Source: a virus
IMG/VR virus record: IMGVR_UViG_3300037504_000588
Location: 1-64,000 of that record
Length of the DNA stretch: 64,000 nt
Direction: 5' to 3' (one strand)
A program made the position numbers and the translations under genes. Positions 42,471-50,526 of the stretch are shown here, piece by piece (within the stretch, counting starts at the first letter, position 1; each line of letters begins with the position of its first letter). The notes below the pieces were generated by a model. It was not told where the DNA came from. It was given only the letters and a program-made list of their open reading frames with translations, and made no database searches.

Positions 42471-43126
42471 TGAACGAATTTAAACAGCTAAGAATAAGAG
42501 CCTATTTAAAAACAGGTGTAATAAGCGACCAATATCTACCTTTAGATGGTGTTTTATATTACCACCTTGTGCGCCGTGAAATGGGCGAAGAAATAATAAC
42601 AAAAAGCCGTGAGAGTAATGTAAGGCAGGGAGCCAATATTACTTTACCGATAAAAAAATCGGGACTAAAGAATAACCTTTGGTTTTACGCTTGCTCTTTT
42701 GCTCAATTTCCAGAATATGTTGTCGAAGATTCAAGTTTTAAAGTAAAGTCGGGCGATTGGCTAAAACATAGTCAACATTTTAACGCAAAAAAGAAAATAG
42801 ACATACAGCGTGGCAAATATAAAAACGCTCATATTAAGCTGTATTACAGGCATTGTGAGTACATAGACTGGTATTGTGTCGGCGTTCCTGAAAAACTTGC
42901 TGAATTACTTAAATTCTGTACCAATTTAGGCAAAAACACAGGAGATGGATGGGGAGAGGTTTTGAAATGGGAAATAAAAGAGTGGCCAGAAGATTGGAGT
43001 GTAAGAGGTGCTGGCAATAAGTTAATGCGGAATGTACCACTAAAACAAAACGGCAGAGGGATTATGTACGGAATGCGTCCAAGCTACTGGAACCCACGAC
43101 ACATTGCTGTATGTAAGATGCCGTGA
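42470..43126 (+). CDS. csf3: Csf3 (Cas5-family) subunit
   Basis: The 218-residue protein begins RIRAYLKTGVISDQYLPLDG and continues with VLYYHLVRREMG. The first is the Csf3 signature strand with LDGxLYY. TGDGWGEVLKWEI (157-169) is the conserved Gly-rich loop of the RAMP fold, and GNKLMRNVPL plus RPSYWNPRH match the C-terminal part of Csf3. Csf3 caps the 5' end of the guide. Its start codon shares one base with the cysH stop, so all seven genes of this block (38067-43126) overlap or lie within ten bases. Codon choice and GC (38-45% in sampled lines) resemble csf2. Confidence 0.85.
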   Translation: MNEFKQLRIRAYLKTGVISDQYLPLDGVLYYHLVRREMGEEIITKSRESNVRQGANITLPIKKSGLKNNLWFYACSFAQFPEYVVEDSSFKVKSGDWLKHSQHFNAKKKIDIQRGKYKNAHIKLYYRHCEYIDWYCVGVPEKLAELLKFCTNLGKNTGDGWGEVLKWEIKEWPEDWSVRGAGNKLMRNVPLKQNGRGIMYGMRPSYWNPRHIAVCKMP

Positions 43127-43345
43127 TTGTTGACGTCAGTTCTTTAATTTAAAAAGTTGATGTTGAAACAAGGAAAACAGAAGAAAATTAATCAGCAATT
43201 ATTTAGATCACCAAATCAAAAATTAAATCCACAATAAAAAAATAATGATAAAAAATTAATGTAATTCTTTTTAAAATATGTAATTATTTATTAATTTTAT
43301 ACTTTATTGAATTAAATATTTTAATTTTATATATATAATTTATAT
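43127..43345. other. Intergenic region after csf operon
   Basis: The 219 bases are AT-rich with no repeat array, ORF or clear terminator. I looked here specifically for a CRISPR array and saw none. A run of T/A-rich words (43260-43345) just upstream of the next ATG may hold a promoter, but no clean -33/-7 pair is seen. Confidence 0.6.
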
Positions 43346-44461
43346 ATGGCACAAAAAAATAAAAAAACATCAAATAAGAATCAAAAAGAACAGAAGAAAG
43401 TATTGTCTGTGCCAGATTATGTTATAGAAAAGGGTGAAAATGCCAAAAAGGCTTATATTGAGTGGGTTAAGTTAGATGAAAAGATACACGAACACCCAAA
43501 AAGATTTATACAAGTTCCACATCCAGATGATCCTTCCGATATGGTAGAGATAGATTGTATACAAGCATTATCTGCTATTCGTAAGAAAATCAAACATTTA
43601 CCTAAAAAAGAAAGAGATAAAATAGAGGCAATATGGAAAGAGTTGCAGTCTTTAAAAGCCAAGAAGGGAGGACTAAAGAAACAATGGGATAATGTTATGT
43701 ATAAAGGTAAGATGACCACCCTTTTTGACTACAAGAAGTCTGAATTATTGCAGTTGTTTGGTTCATATAAGACTAATAGTGAGGTATATGAGATTATAAA
43801 GAAAGATTGGGGCTATCATACAACAATGAACAAACTCAATGAGTTCAAAATGGCTAATAAAGAGCGCATTGCAGAACTTAGAAGAGAATGGACGGAGAAT
43901 TGCGGCGATTTTGATCTTGCACACAAGAGAGGAAGGTTAGAAAGGTTAGCATATATTGCTAATACTCAGATAGATAAATATAAAGAAAGTGGACATAAAC
44001 CAATTTATGCTAAACAGGCTCAATCTGCTATTGAGCAGATTAAAAAAGAAGTGGATGGAGAAGAGATAACTCTTAACGTTAAAGGGCATATAGATGTACG
44101 TAAAACATTGATAGTTAATCAATCTATAGATGAAATAACAAAAAAGGTTAACCTTAATAGTTTTATAGTTGCCCTTGTTAGCGCACAAAGAGGACTTGAT
44201 TCTATAAAATTTATGAATAGACTGTCAAACAGCTATTACAGTTCATACACAGGTTTTAATAAGAAGGATAGCAATGAGAAAGAAATACAATACCCTTCTA
44301 AATTTATCTATAATTGGAATGAGATAGAATTAAAACATAAACAAGGAGAAGTAAATCAAGATATACAAGATGTTGAATATGAAGAGATTAATGAAGATGA
44401 CGAGTTAAGACAGAAATTGAAATCAAGAATCAAAAAAAGAAGGCAAGAATTGGGTGATTAA
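43346..44461 (+). CDS. Possible small terminase subunit or packaging protein
   Basis: The 371-residue basic protein has AKKAYIEWVKLDEKIHEHPK and LFGSYKTNSEVYEIIKKDWG (a helix-turn-helix-like segment), followed by RRGRLERLAYIANTQIDKYK-type helices and ENKEIQYP... at the C-terminus. It is the first gene of the head block and precedes the portal. Those facts fit a terminase small subunit, but I do not see a decisive match; no large terminase lies in the window. Confidence 0.35.
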   Translation: MAQKNKKTSNKNQKEQKKVLSVPDYVIEKGENAKKAYIEWVKLDEKIHEHPKRFIQVPHPDDPSDMVEIDCIQALSAIRKKIKHLPKKERDKIEAIWKELQSLKAKKGGLKKQWDNVMYKGKMTTLFDYKKSELLQLFGSYKTNSEVYEIIKKDWGYHTTMNKLNEFKMANKERIAELRREWTENCGDFDLAHKRGRLERLAYIANTQIDKYKESGHKPIYAKQAQSAIEQIKKEVDGEEITLNVKGHIDVRKTLIVNQSIDEITKKVNLNSFIVALVSAQRGLDSIKFMNRLSNSYYSSYTGFNKKDSNEKEIQYPSKFIYNWNEIELKHKQGEVNQDIQDVEYEEINEDDELRQKLKSRIKKRRQELGD

Positions 44462-44484
44462 TATAATTTTAATTTTTAATTATT

Positions 44485-44772
44485 ATGACATTAGAAGAAT
44501 CAAAACAATTACTTAAAGATTATCCTCCTATTGTAGAGGTAGAGTTAATAGAAGATAAAGGTTTAGATGCAAATGAGTTAAGGGCATTGTCTCAAGAATT
44601 GAAAAAAAGGATAAATAAACCAGGAACTTTCTGGGAAAAGTCTTTGGTTTTTGCAAAGATAGGCCGGCAACTTGAAATAAAGATTCATTCTGTTTTAGAG
44701 AAAGGAATAGACGAATTTGAAGAAGTAAGAAAAGAGATTTATGAATTTTTAAAAGTCAAAGATAATGGGTAG
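44485..44772 (+). CDS. Hypothetical protein
   Basis: A 95-residue protein with PGTFWEKSLVFAKIGRQLEI and LRALSQELKKRI, probably helical. It overlaps the next gene by eight bases. Confidence 0.6.
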   Translation: MTLEESKQLLKDYPPIVEVELIEDKGLDANELRALSQELKKRINKPGTFWEKSLVFAKIGRQLEIKIHSVLEKGIDEFEEVRKEIYEFLKVKDNG

Positions 44773-44947
44773 CGGAGATCATCTAAATAATGTGATTCAA
44801 GAAGAGTGTAATACAGAAAAGCAAAGAAAAAAAGCTTTAAAGGTATTAAACAAATTAAAAGAGAAAAGAAAAGGGAAAAAGTTTGTGTTGATACCTGTAA
44901 AGCACGCTTATAATGTTCCAACTTGGATAGAGAAGGAAGTTAAATAA
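44765..44947 (+). CDS. Small hypothetical protein
   Basis: The 60-residue basic protein (MGSGDHLNNVIQEECNTEKQ...) has a Lys/Arg-rich stretch RKKALKVLNKLKEKRKGKK. It ends one base before the 55-bp promoter repeat starts. Confidence 0.55.
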   Translation: MGSGDHLNNVIQEECNTEKQRKKALKVLNKLKEKRKGKKFVLIPVKHAYNVPTWIEKEVK

Positions 44948-44958
44948 TTGTAAAAATA

Positions 44959-44990
44959 TTTTGTTTTTATATAAAAAAGTATTATATTTG
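44959..44990 (+). promoter_or_regulatory. Bacteroidota-type promoter (55-bp repeat copy 3)
   Basis: TTTTG (44959-44963), 19-base spacer and TATATTTG (44983-44990). The block 44946-45000 is identical to 27256-27310. A leader with AACCTAAAAATT precedes ATG 45027. Confidence 0.88.
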
Positions 44991-45026
44991 TATTGTATTT
45001 AATTATTAACCTAAAAATTTAGCGAT

Positions 45027-46259
45027 ATGAAAACAAAAAAAGAACAATTAGCCGGAACATATCTTAAATATAATAATAGAATTACTAAAAATGTTTTTGA
45101 TAAAGTGATAGAAAAGTTAGAACAGATAGGGTTTAGTTATTCTCTAAAAAGAGAAAAAAGTATGAATAATTCTGGTTTTAATGGAAGCTATGAGCAGTTT
45201 AGTGACTCTAATGGGTGTTTTTTTGGGGGATATTTGGTTATAAGTCCAGATAGGTATCCTGATGAATACTATGTAGATAATCATAGTAGCTCTGTAACTA
45301 AAGAGGTTACAGTAGAAGACATACTGGGGATACAGTTAATACCAGGAGAGGTGTATTATACAAGTGGGAAATATGGAGCAGCTCCAATTATATTTAGGTA
45401 TGATGAAATAAATGGTTACCTTGCAGTGTATGGTAACCATATAATAAAAACATACTATTACTCAAATGATTTGTTCCATAAAGATCACATAAATCTCTTT
45501 TCTTACTTCTTCAAAATAGACAAATCATTGGAAGTAAGACTTGCTACCCAAGAAGAAAAAAGATGGTTAGAAACCTGTGAGAAAGCAGGGAAGTTTGTAC
45601 CTAAAGAAACAATAAGCGAATTGAAAGGTTTTGAGATTGGCAAGTGGTATACACATAAAAATAAATCTATGTTAGTCTGTTATAAAGGAGAAGGTGAAGG
45701 ATATGGCTTTTTGAATAATATGTGGGGTTCTTATTGGTGTATTACAAAAAGAGAAGATTGGAAGTTAGCTACAGAAGAAGAAGTAAGGGATGCACTTCTG
45801 GAATTTGCAAAGAAGAACTACCCTAAAGGAACGGAGTATGTTTCTATAAGTACCTCGCTAACTTATACAAGTCAAGGTGGTTTTAAATATGATGATGGGC
45901 AGATAATGGAAGGTAGACCAGATAATCCACGTGTATGCTCTATTTATAAATATGGAAAATGGGCTAAAATAATATCTAAACCAAAAGAGAAAGCAATAGA
46001 TTTATCATGTAGATGCGTAACAGGAACATACAAGGTAGAGGAACCATCTTTAGGTGAATTTAAGAGGCTGTGGAAGGAAGATATGGAAGCAAGAAGTTAT
46101 CGTCCTTTTATATTACCAAAAAAAGCTACCACGATTTCATTAGGAACAGCTCAATTGAGCAAAAAGGAACCATTAAAACCTTCTGATTTTATAAAGTTAC
46201 CAGAGAAGAAGGAAGAAAAGAAAAAAGCAAGAATAAAAATAACAATAAACAAGTATTAA
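45027..46259 (+). CDS. Hypothetical protein
   Basis: The 410-residue protein follows a consensus promoter. It contains two similar small beta-rich segments, GIQLIPGEVYYTSGKYGAAP and KGFEIGKWYTHKNKSML-type, and WKLATEEEVRDALLEFAKKN with YPKGTEY. Such sequences recur in large phage proteins of unknown function. No membrane segment or catalytic motif is seen. Confidence 0.6.
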   Translation: MKTKKEQLAGTYLKYNNRITKNVFDKVIEKLEQIGFSYSLKREKSMNNSGFNGSYEQFSDSNGCFFGGYLVISPDRYPDEYYVDNHSSSVTKEVTVEDILGIQLIPGEVYYTSGKYGAAPIIFRYDEINGYLAVYGNHIIKTYYYSNDLFHKDHINLFSYFFKIDKSLEVRLATQEEKRWLETCEKAGKFVPKETISELKGFEIGKWYTHKNKSMLVCYKGEGEGYGFLNNMWGSYWCITKREDWKLATEEEVRDALLEFAKKNYPKGTEYVSISTSLTYTSQGGFKYDDGQIMEGRPDNPRVCSIYKYGKWAKIISKPKEKAIDLSCRCVTGTYKVEEPSLGEFKRLWKEDMEARSYRPFILPKKATTISLGTAQLSKKEPLKPSDFIKLPEKKEEKKKARIKITINKY

Positions 46260-46288
46260 TTTTTTTTAACAATCAAAACAATAGTAAA

Positions 46289-46765
46289 ATGAAAAACAAA
46301 TTCGTACAGAATGTATTATCATTCAAAAAAGCAGGAAGTAAGTCACAATTAATTAAATTTCACAAGGCACTTGAAGATAAAGTCTTGAAAGAAAATAAGA
46401 GAGACCTTGAAGACAAAAAAGCAGCTATTCAACACGAGGTATTAAGAATGGAAGAAGAGCTTGCAGAGTATAAAGAAGATCGTGAAAAAGAGATTGACGA
46501 ACTTATTCTAAATGTAGATGAAAAGAGAATAGGAACGAACAAAGACATTAAGGATTATGCTTATGAATACTTCTCTATGATCACAGAAAAAATTGAATTT
46601 GATGCACACGGTGACAACCTTAGCTCTATTATAAACATCAAGAAAGAAACAATAAAGGCTATTGATTATAAAATCAAAAGACTTGATGAGATAATGCATC
46701 GTATCAACAACACCTCCCACCATATCGAATTTACCCCTGTTGTAAATGATGAGGATGTTGAATAG
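46289..46765 (+). CDS. Hypothetical coiled-coil protein
   Basis: The 158-residue protein is Lys/Glu-rich with heptad-like helices (FHKALEDKVLKENKRDLEDK; EVLRMEEELAEYKEDREKEI). It may be a scaffold or accessory head protein given its place. No conserved motif seen. Confidence 0.6.
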   Translation: MKNKFVQNVLSFKKAGSKSQLIKFHKALEDKVLKENKRDLEDKKAAIQHEVLRMEEELAEYKEDREKEIDELILNVDEKRIGTNKDIKDYAYEYFSMITEKIEFDAHGDNLSSIINIKKETIKAIDYKIKRLDEIMHRINNTSHHIEFTPVVNDEDVE

Positions 46766-46780
46766 CTGTTAGCTGAATAA

Positions 46781-46818
46781 GGGGAAGTATAATTTCACAA
46801 GTAGGAAGTTACTTCCCC
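46781..46818 (+). other. Intergenic hairpin without U tract
   Basis: GGGGAAGTA (46781-46789) pairs perfectly with TACTTCCCC (46810-46818), leaving a 20-base loop. It is followed by A, not T, so it is not a standard rho-independent terminator on the + strand. It may protect or shape the mRNA end. Confidence 0.6.
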
Positions 46819-46898
46819 AAAAAAATTTAAATATTTTTTTATTTAATATTTTTTTATTATATTTATAAAAATTTGTATTAAAAAAATAGAATAGCGTA

Positions 46899-47315
46899 AT
46901 GTTAGAAACAAAAGAAATAGCAAGAGAAGATTTTGACAAATATGTTGAGGTTAATAATCTTGAGGTTATACCCCATGATAGTTATGTCAAATATATAAAC
47001 CAGATTAATGAGATTATAAACAAATCTGACACATACGAAGAGATGGAAGATGAGGATAGGGATAAATTCGATATTGCAATTGAAGAAGTTAATGACTTGA
47101 AGAAACATATTGTGTTGGATTATAACAAAGAAAATAATCGAATTACAAAATCAACTGTGTTTACCAGGGAAGAGCAAGTAGAATGGGATAAGGATGAAGA
47201 AACAGGAGAGATTTTAAAGGCACGTTCAGGCAAGTACAAAGATACACCTCTAAATAGAAAACTTGAAAGAGTTGGTGCAGAGTATATTGGCAATAAAGAT
47301 GAAGATAAAGAATAA
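46899..47315 (+). CDS. Hypothetical protein with tail shared with the polyvalent protein
   Basis: The 138-residue acidic protein ends in ARSGKYKDTPLNRKLERVG. The same LNRKLxRVG motif is found at about residue 1569 of the polyvalent protein (54570-60233). The rest is helical. The shared motif suggests both bind the same virion partner; the function is unknown. Confidence 0.6.
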   Translation: MLETKEIAREDFDKYVEVNNLEVIPHDSYVKYINQINEIINKSDTYEEMEDEDRDKFDIAIEEVNDLKKHIVLDYNKENNRITKSTVFTREEQVEWDKDEETGEILKARSGKYKDTPLNRKLERVGAEYIGNKDEDKE

Positions 47316-47347
47316 CATTTGATAGATATTAATAATAAGTTAAAATA

Positions 47348-47659
47348 ATGAAAACTTTAGTATTTAGTAATAGTGACGATAGTAAGATAATTGAATTCAA
47401 CACAGACTTAATTGGTAACGGTGAAGCATTAACTGTATATCAAGTTAAACAAATAATTGACGGGACAGAGTCAATTATCAAAGGGACAGGCGGAAGTGCT
47501 GATATGGACAGTACATTAATATCAAAAGGATTTCTTCCTTATGCAGAGGTTGATGAGTTTGATTTAGGAGATTTTAAAACACTTGCTTCATCAGCTAATT
47601 ATAAGTTGACCGTTAAGGAAGATGGGCAAGATGATGTTGTATTAAATACAATAACATAA
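47348..47659 (+). CDS. Hypothetical structural protein
   Basis: This 103-residue protein (KTLVFSNSDDSKIIEFNTDL, ISKGFLPYAEVDEFDLGDFK, KLTVKEDGQDDVVLNTIT) looks beta-rich and may be a small virion or decoration protein. I do not recognise it. Confidence 0.5.
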   Translation: MKTLVFSNSDDSKIIEFNTDLIGNGEALTVYQVKQIIDGTESIIKGTGGSADMDSTLISKGFLPYAEVDEFDLGDFKTLASSANYKLTVKEDGQDDVVLNTIT

Positions 47660-47673
47660 AAGTATTAAAAATT

Positions 47674-47771
47674 AAAAAAGGGGGTTGTTTAGTGTTTGGT
47701 TAGGATTTCTGTTTTTTCAATAGTGTTTTAGTTTTTAGGTTAATGTTAGATTTATAACAACCCTCTTTTTT
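47674..47771 (+). terminator. Long hairpin with T run, terminator or structured RNA
   Basis: A 16-base left arm (47674-47689, AAAAAAGGGGGTTGTT) pairs with a 16-base right arm (47756-47771, AACAACCCTCTTTTTT), with one G-T wobble. The loop of 66 bases is T/G-rich. The right arm ends in a long T run, as a terminator would. The loop is unusually long, so a small structured RNA is an alternative. Confidence 0.55.
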
Positions 47772-47808
47772 TAAAAATTCGCACCCTCATATATAGGCAT
47801 ACATACAC

Positions 47809-49467
47809 ATGTCCAAAAAGAATATAAAGACATACCAAGATATAGATAAAGAGATAGAAAAGTTACAGGTAGAAAAGAACCTTCTTTTAGAAAAGCAGTT
47901 AAGCTCTAAAGAAAGTGAAGATATAATTAAAGCTCACTCATATTTAGAAAAAAACAATCAAAAGAAAAAGGGGGATGGGGTTAAGGCTTATATGTTTTCT
48001 CCCGAAAGAGAGTTTTATAGTGGATTAGGCTACAAATCTTCATTAAAATCTGTTACTTACGATCTTCTAAGAGGAATGGGAGATGTTCCAATTATTAAAT
48101 CAGCTATAACAACAAGAACGGATCAAATTAGAAAGTTTATAAATTTTCAAGTAGAGAGCGATAGAGAGGGGTGGACTATAGCTAAAAAGTTAGGTAAATT
48201 TGAGAAAGCAGAGGGGAATTATGAATTAACAGACGATGACAAAAAAAATATTGAAAAAATTGTTTCATTTATTGAAAACGGAGGATATTATAATAAATGG
48301 AGTTTAAATGATGATTTTGAAGTTTCTGTTACAAAGATTATAAAAGATTCATTAGAACTTGACCAACCCGCTTTAGAGATAGAGAGAGTCAATAGAGGAG
48401 ACCTATACGGATTTACGGCTATAGACGGAGGAACGATAAGAAATCTTGAAACTATAGACCCCAGAGAAGTAAAAAACACAAAATATGAAGAGATAAATGG
48501 ATATTATCCTCGCTATTGCCAAGTATATAACCAAAGAATATTAACACATTGGGAAACCAAAGAACCAATTGTATATTACCCCTGGGAGTTAGCCGTACCT
48601 ATCAGAAACTATTCTTCCGATATAAAGAGAAATGGGTACGGTAAAAGTGAATTGGAGATACTTGTTGAAGTTGTAACGTGGTTATTGTGGGGAATGCAAT
48701 ATAATGGTAACTTCTTTAAACAAGGTAGTCATCCAAAGGGGTTTATTACATTGCAAGATGCAGGGGATCAAGATACGTTAAATGAATTTAGGAGCGCATG
48801 GCGCAATATGATGTCAGGTGTTCATAATGCACATAAGATTCCTGTTTTTGAAGGGAAAGATATTCAGTGGATGGATATGCATCACTCGAATCGTGACATG
48901 GAGTTTGGTAATTGGAATGAATTTCTTATTTTAATTGTTTGTAGTGTATATAGAATAGACCCTTCTGAATTGGGGTTTAATTTCAAACAACAAACACAGT
49001 TATTTGGACAACAAGGACAAAAAGAACGCCTTGATCATTCTAAAGATAAAGGATTAAAACCTTTACTTAGAATGTTAGAGAAGATGTTTAATAAGTATAT
49101 AGTTTCTGAAATAGATGACAGGTATGAGTTTAAGTTTACAGGGATTGATATTGAAGACGAAGAGCAATTATTAAAAAATGATGCTACAAAGATAGATAAA
49201 GGGATGGTTAGCATGGAAGATATGTTTGAAAAACATAGTGGACGTAAATTTGATCCAAAAAAGGATACAGTATTAAATCCTGTATATTGGCAAGCTCAAC
49301 AGGCACAGCAATTTGGTGGACAAGAAAGTAATGAAGCAGTTGACGAAATGACAGGAGAACCCGATGAAGGAGTTCAGAACCCTTTTGATGAATATGAAAA
49401 AGCATGGAAAGATAATCCTATTGCAGAGGAAGCCAATAAGAGAATAGAAGAAATGTTTAACAAATAA
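47809..49467 (+). CDS. Phage portal protein
   Basis: The 552-residue protein has an N-terminal coil, then RGMGDVPIIKSAITTRTDQI, DQPALEIERVNRGDLYGFTA, RNGYGKSELEILVEVVTWLL and the C-terminal PVFEGKDIQWMDMHHSNRD; these are hallmarks of portal proteins. FGQQGQKERLDHSKDKGLKP near the end also fits. It forms the dodecameric ring through which DNA enters the head. It is the first recognisable head gene of the block and precedes the MuF-type minor head protein. Confidence 0.85.
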   Translation: MSKKNIKTYQDIDKEIEKLQVEKNLLLEKQLSSKESEDIIKAHSYLEKNNQKKKGDGVKAYMFSPEREFYSGLGYKSSLKSVTYDLLRGMGDVPIIKSAITTRTDQIRKFINFQVESDREGWTIAKKLGKFEKAEGNYELTDDDKKNIEKIVSFIENGGYYNKWSLNDDFEVSVTKIIKDSLELDQPALEIERVNRGDLYGFTAIDGGTIRNLETIDPREVKNTKYEEINGYYPRYCQVYNQRILTHWETKEPIVYYPWELAVPIRNYSSDIKRNGYGKSELEILVEVVTWLLWGMQYNGNFFKQGSHPKGFITLQDAGDQDTLNEFRSAWRNMMSGVHNAHKIPVFEGKDIQWMDMHHSNRDMEFGNWNEFLILIVCSVYRIDPSELGFNFKQQTQLFGQQGQKERLDHSKDKGLKPLLRMLEKMFNKYIVSEIDDRYEFKFTGIDIEDEEQLLKNDATKIDKGMVSMEDMFEKHSGRKFDPKKDTVLNPVYWQAQQAQQFGGQESNEAVDEMTGEPDEGVQNPFDEYEKAWKDNPIAEEANKRIEEMFNK

Positions 49468-49481
49468 AAACTAAAAAGCTA

Positions 49482-50108
49482 ATGAGATATATATTATATG
49501 CTATATTGTTTATTTTCTTAACTTCTTGTTTAACAAAGAAGAACTTGCCTAAACATATGTATAAATTTAGAGGAGATGCTGCTAAAATTAGCAATCAAAT
49601 GTTTCCGGCAAATGATAGTATTGTTACCAAAATTATAAAAGAAAAAGAGTGGATAGACACAACATCTAAATTTAAGTTACCTTTTAACGTGGACTTTAAA
49701 GAAAAAGAGGTAATTTTTGACACAATTAATTTGTATGAAAATTTTGGAGTTGATCCTTGTGATTATTGTAATTCCGATACTGTATACACACAAACTTCTA
49801 CTTCATTCAATAAATGCTGGACGGAAAAAGGAATGATCAGATCAATTTCACAAAGTAAAGATTCACTTGAATTGAAGTACAAGTATCTTGTAGTAAGACA
49901 TGATTCTATTGTTAAATCATATAAAGAGTACGAAAGGGAGTGTATTTTTAAAGATTTAGAAATAGATAGACTTGAAAGAAATATTGATAAAATTGAATCT
50001 AAATTAGAGAGAAACAGAAAATGGAAGTTTAGATTTATGTCGGGATTTTTAGTTTTATTGTTAATAATAGGAGTGAGGGTTTGGATATGGGTGAAAACGA
50101 AAAGATAG
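49482..50108 (+). CDS. Lipoprotein with C-terminal membrane segment, u-spanin candidate
   Basis: The 208-residue protein starts MRYILYAILFIFLTSCLTKK: a signal sequence with lipobox LTSC. The centre has Glu/Lys-rich helices (YKEYERECIFKDLEIDRLER). It ends with a hydrophobic stretch FMSGFLVLLLIIGVRVWIWV and basic tail KTKR. An outer-membrane lipoprotein anchored also in the inner membrane is the topology of a unimolecular spanin, which fuses the membranes at lysis. Position outside a typical lysis cassette lowers confidence. Confidence 0.5.
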   Translation: MRYILYAILFIFLTSCLTKKNLPKHMYKFRGDAAKISNQMFPANDSIVTKIIKEKEWIDTTSKFKLPFNVDFKEKEVIFDTINLYENFGVDPCDYCNSDTVYTQTSTSFNKCWTEKGMIRSISQSKDSLELKYKYLVVRHDSIVKSYKEYERECIFKDLEIDRLERNIDKIESKLERNRKWKFRFMSGFLVLLLIIGVRVWIWVKTKR

Positions 50109-50308
50109 AATTGCATGAATTAGATACAGGAATTGCTTTACCTATATCTTGGCAAGATATTACTGATTTTGTGAATATACAAGACGGAACAAAGATTTAC
50201 TTAACTAAATATGAAAAGAATAAAGAGACAACCATAGATATTGATGTGAGAGAATCTCTTGATGAGATAAATGCTAAAATAGGCAACCCTAACATAATTA
50301 TGGAATAG
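50087..50308 (+). CDS. Hypothetical FlbD-like protein
   Basis: The frame opens at a TTG at 50081, but ATG 50087 is preferred (73 residues). IELHELDTGIALPISWQDIT and DGTKIYLTKYE...DVRESLDEINAKI resemble the small FlbD-like fold seen in many phages. It overlaps the lipoprotein gene by 22 bases. Confidence 0.5.
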   Translation: MGENEKIELHELDTGIALPISWQDITDFVNIQDGTKIYLTKYEKNKETTIDIDVRESLDEINAKIGNPNIIME

Positions 50309-50322
50309 TATATTAATAAAGA

Positions 50323-50526
50323 ATGAAAAATATTAATCCCAAAACAAAACCTTTCCCTAAGCGTAAAAATTCAGAAGTAAAAGACCCTCCTCGGTATCCT
50401 AAAATCATTAATGCTTATGAAGATAAAGCTAAAAAAGATTATCATCATACATTAAAACAAACAATCAATGAAATTGCTAAAGAAATGATTCATATTGTTA
50501 AAAACAGAAGTAATGACAAAAAATGA
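50323..50526 (+). CDS. Small hypothetical protein
   Basis: The 67-residue basic protein starts MKNINPKTKPFPKRKNSEVK. It overlaps the start of the next gene (50513) by 14 bases, so translation is probably coupled. No family recognised. Confidence 0.5.
   Translation: MKNINPKTKPFPKRKNSEVKDPPRYPKIINAYEDKAKKDYHHTLKQTINEIAKEMIHIVKNRSNDKK

Noticed and set aside
38000-43345. CRISPR array beside the csf genes
   Set aside because: I read the spacers on both sides (37939-38066 and 43127-43345) and found no set of regularly spaced repeats. Type IV-B loci normally lack arrays.
46781-46818. Terminator at the hairpin after the coiled-coil gene
   Set aside because: The stem is strong but is followed by A, not T, on the + strand, and there are no genes on the minus strand to terminate.
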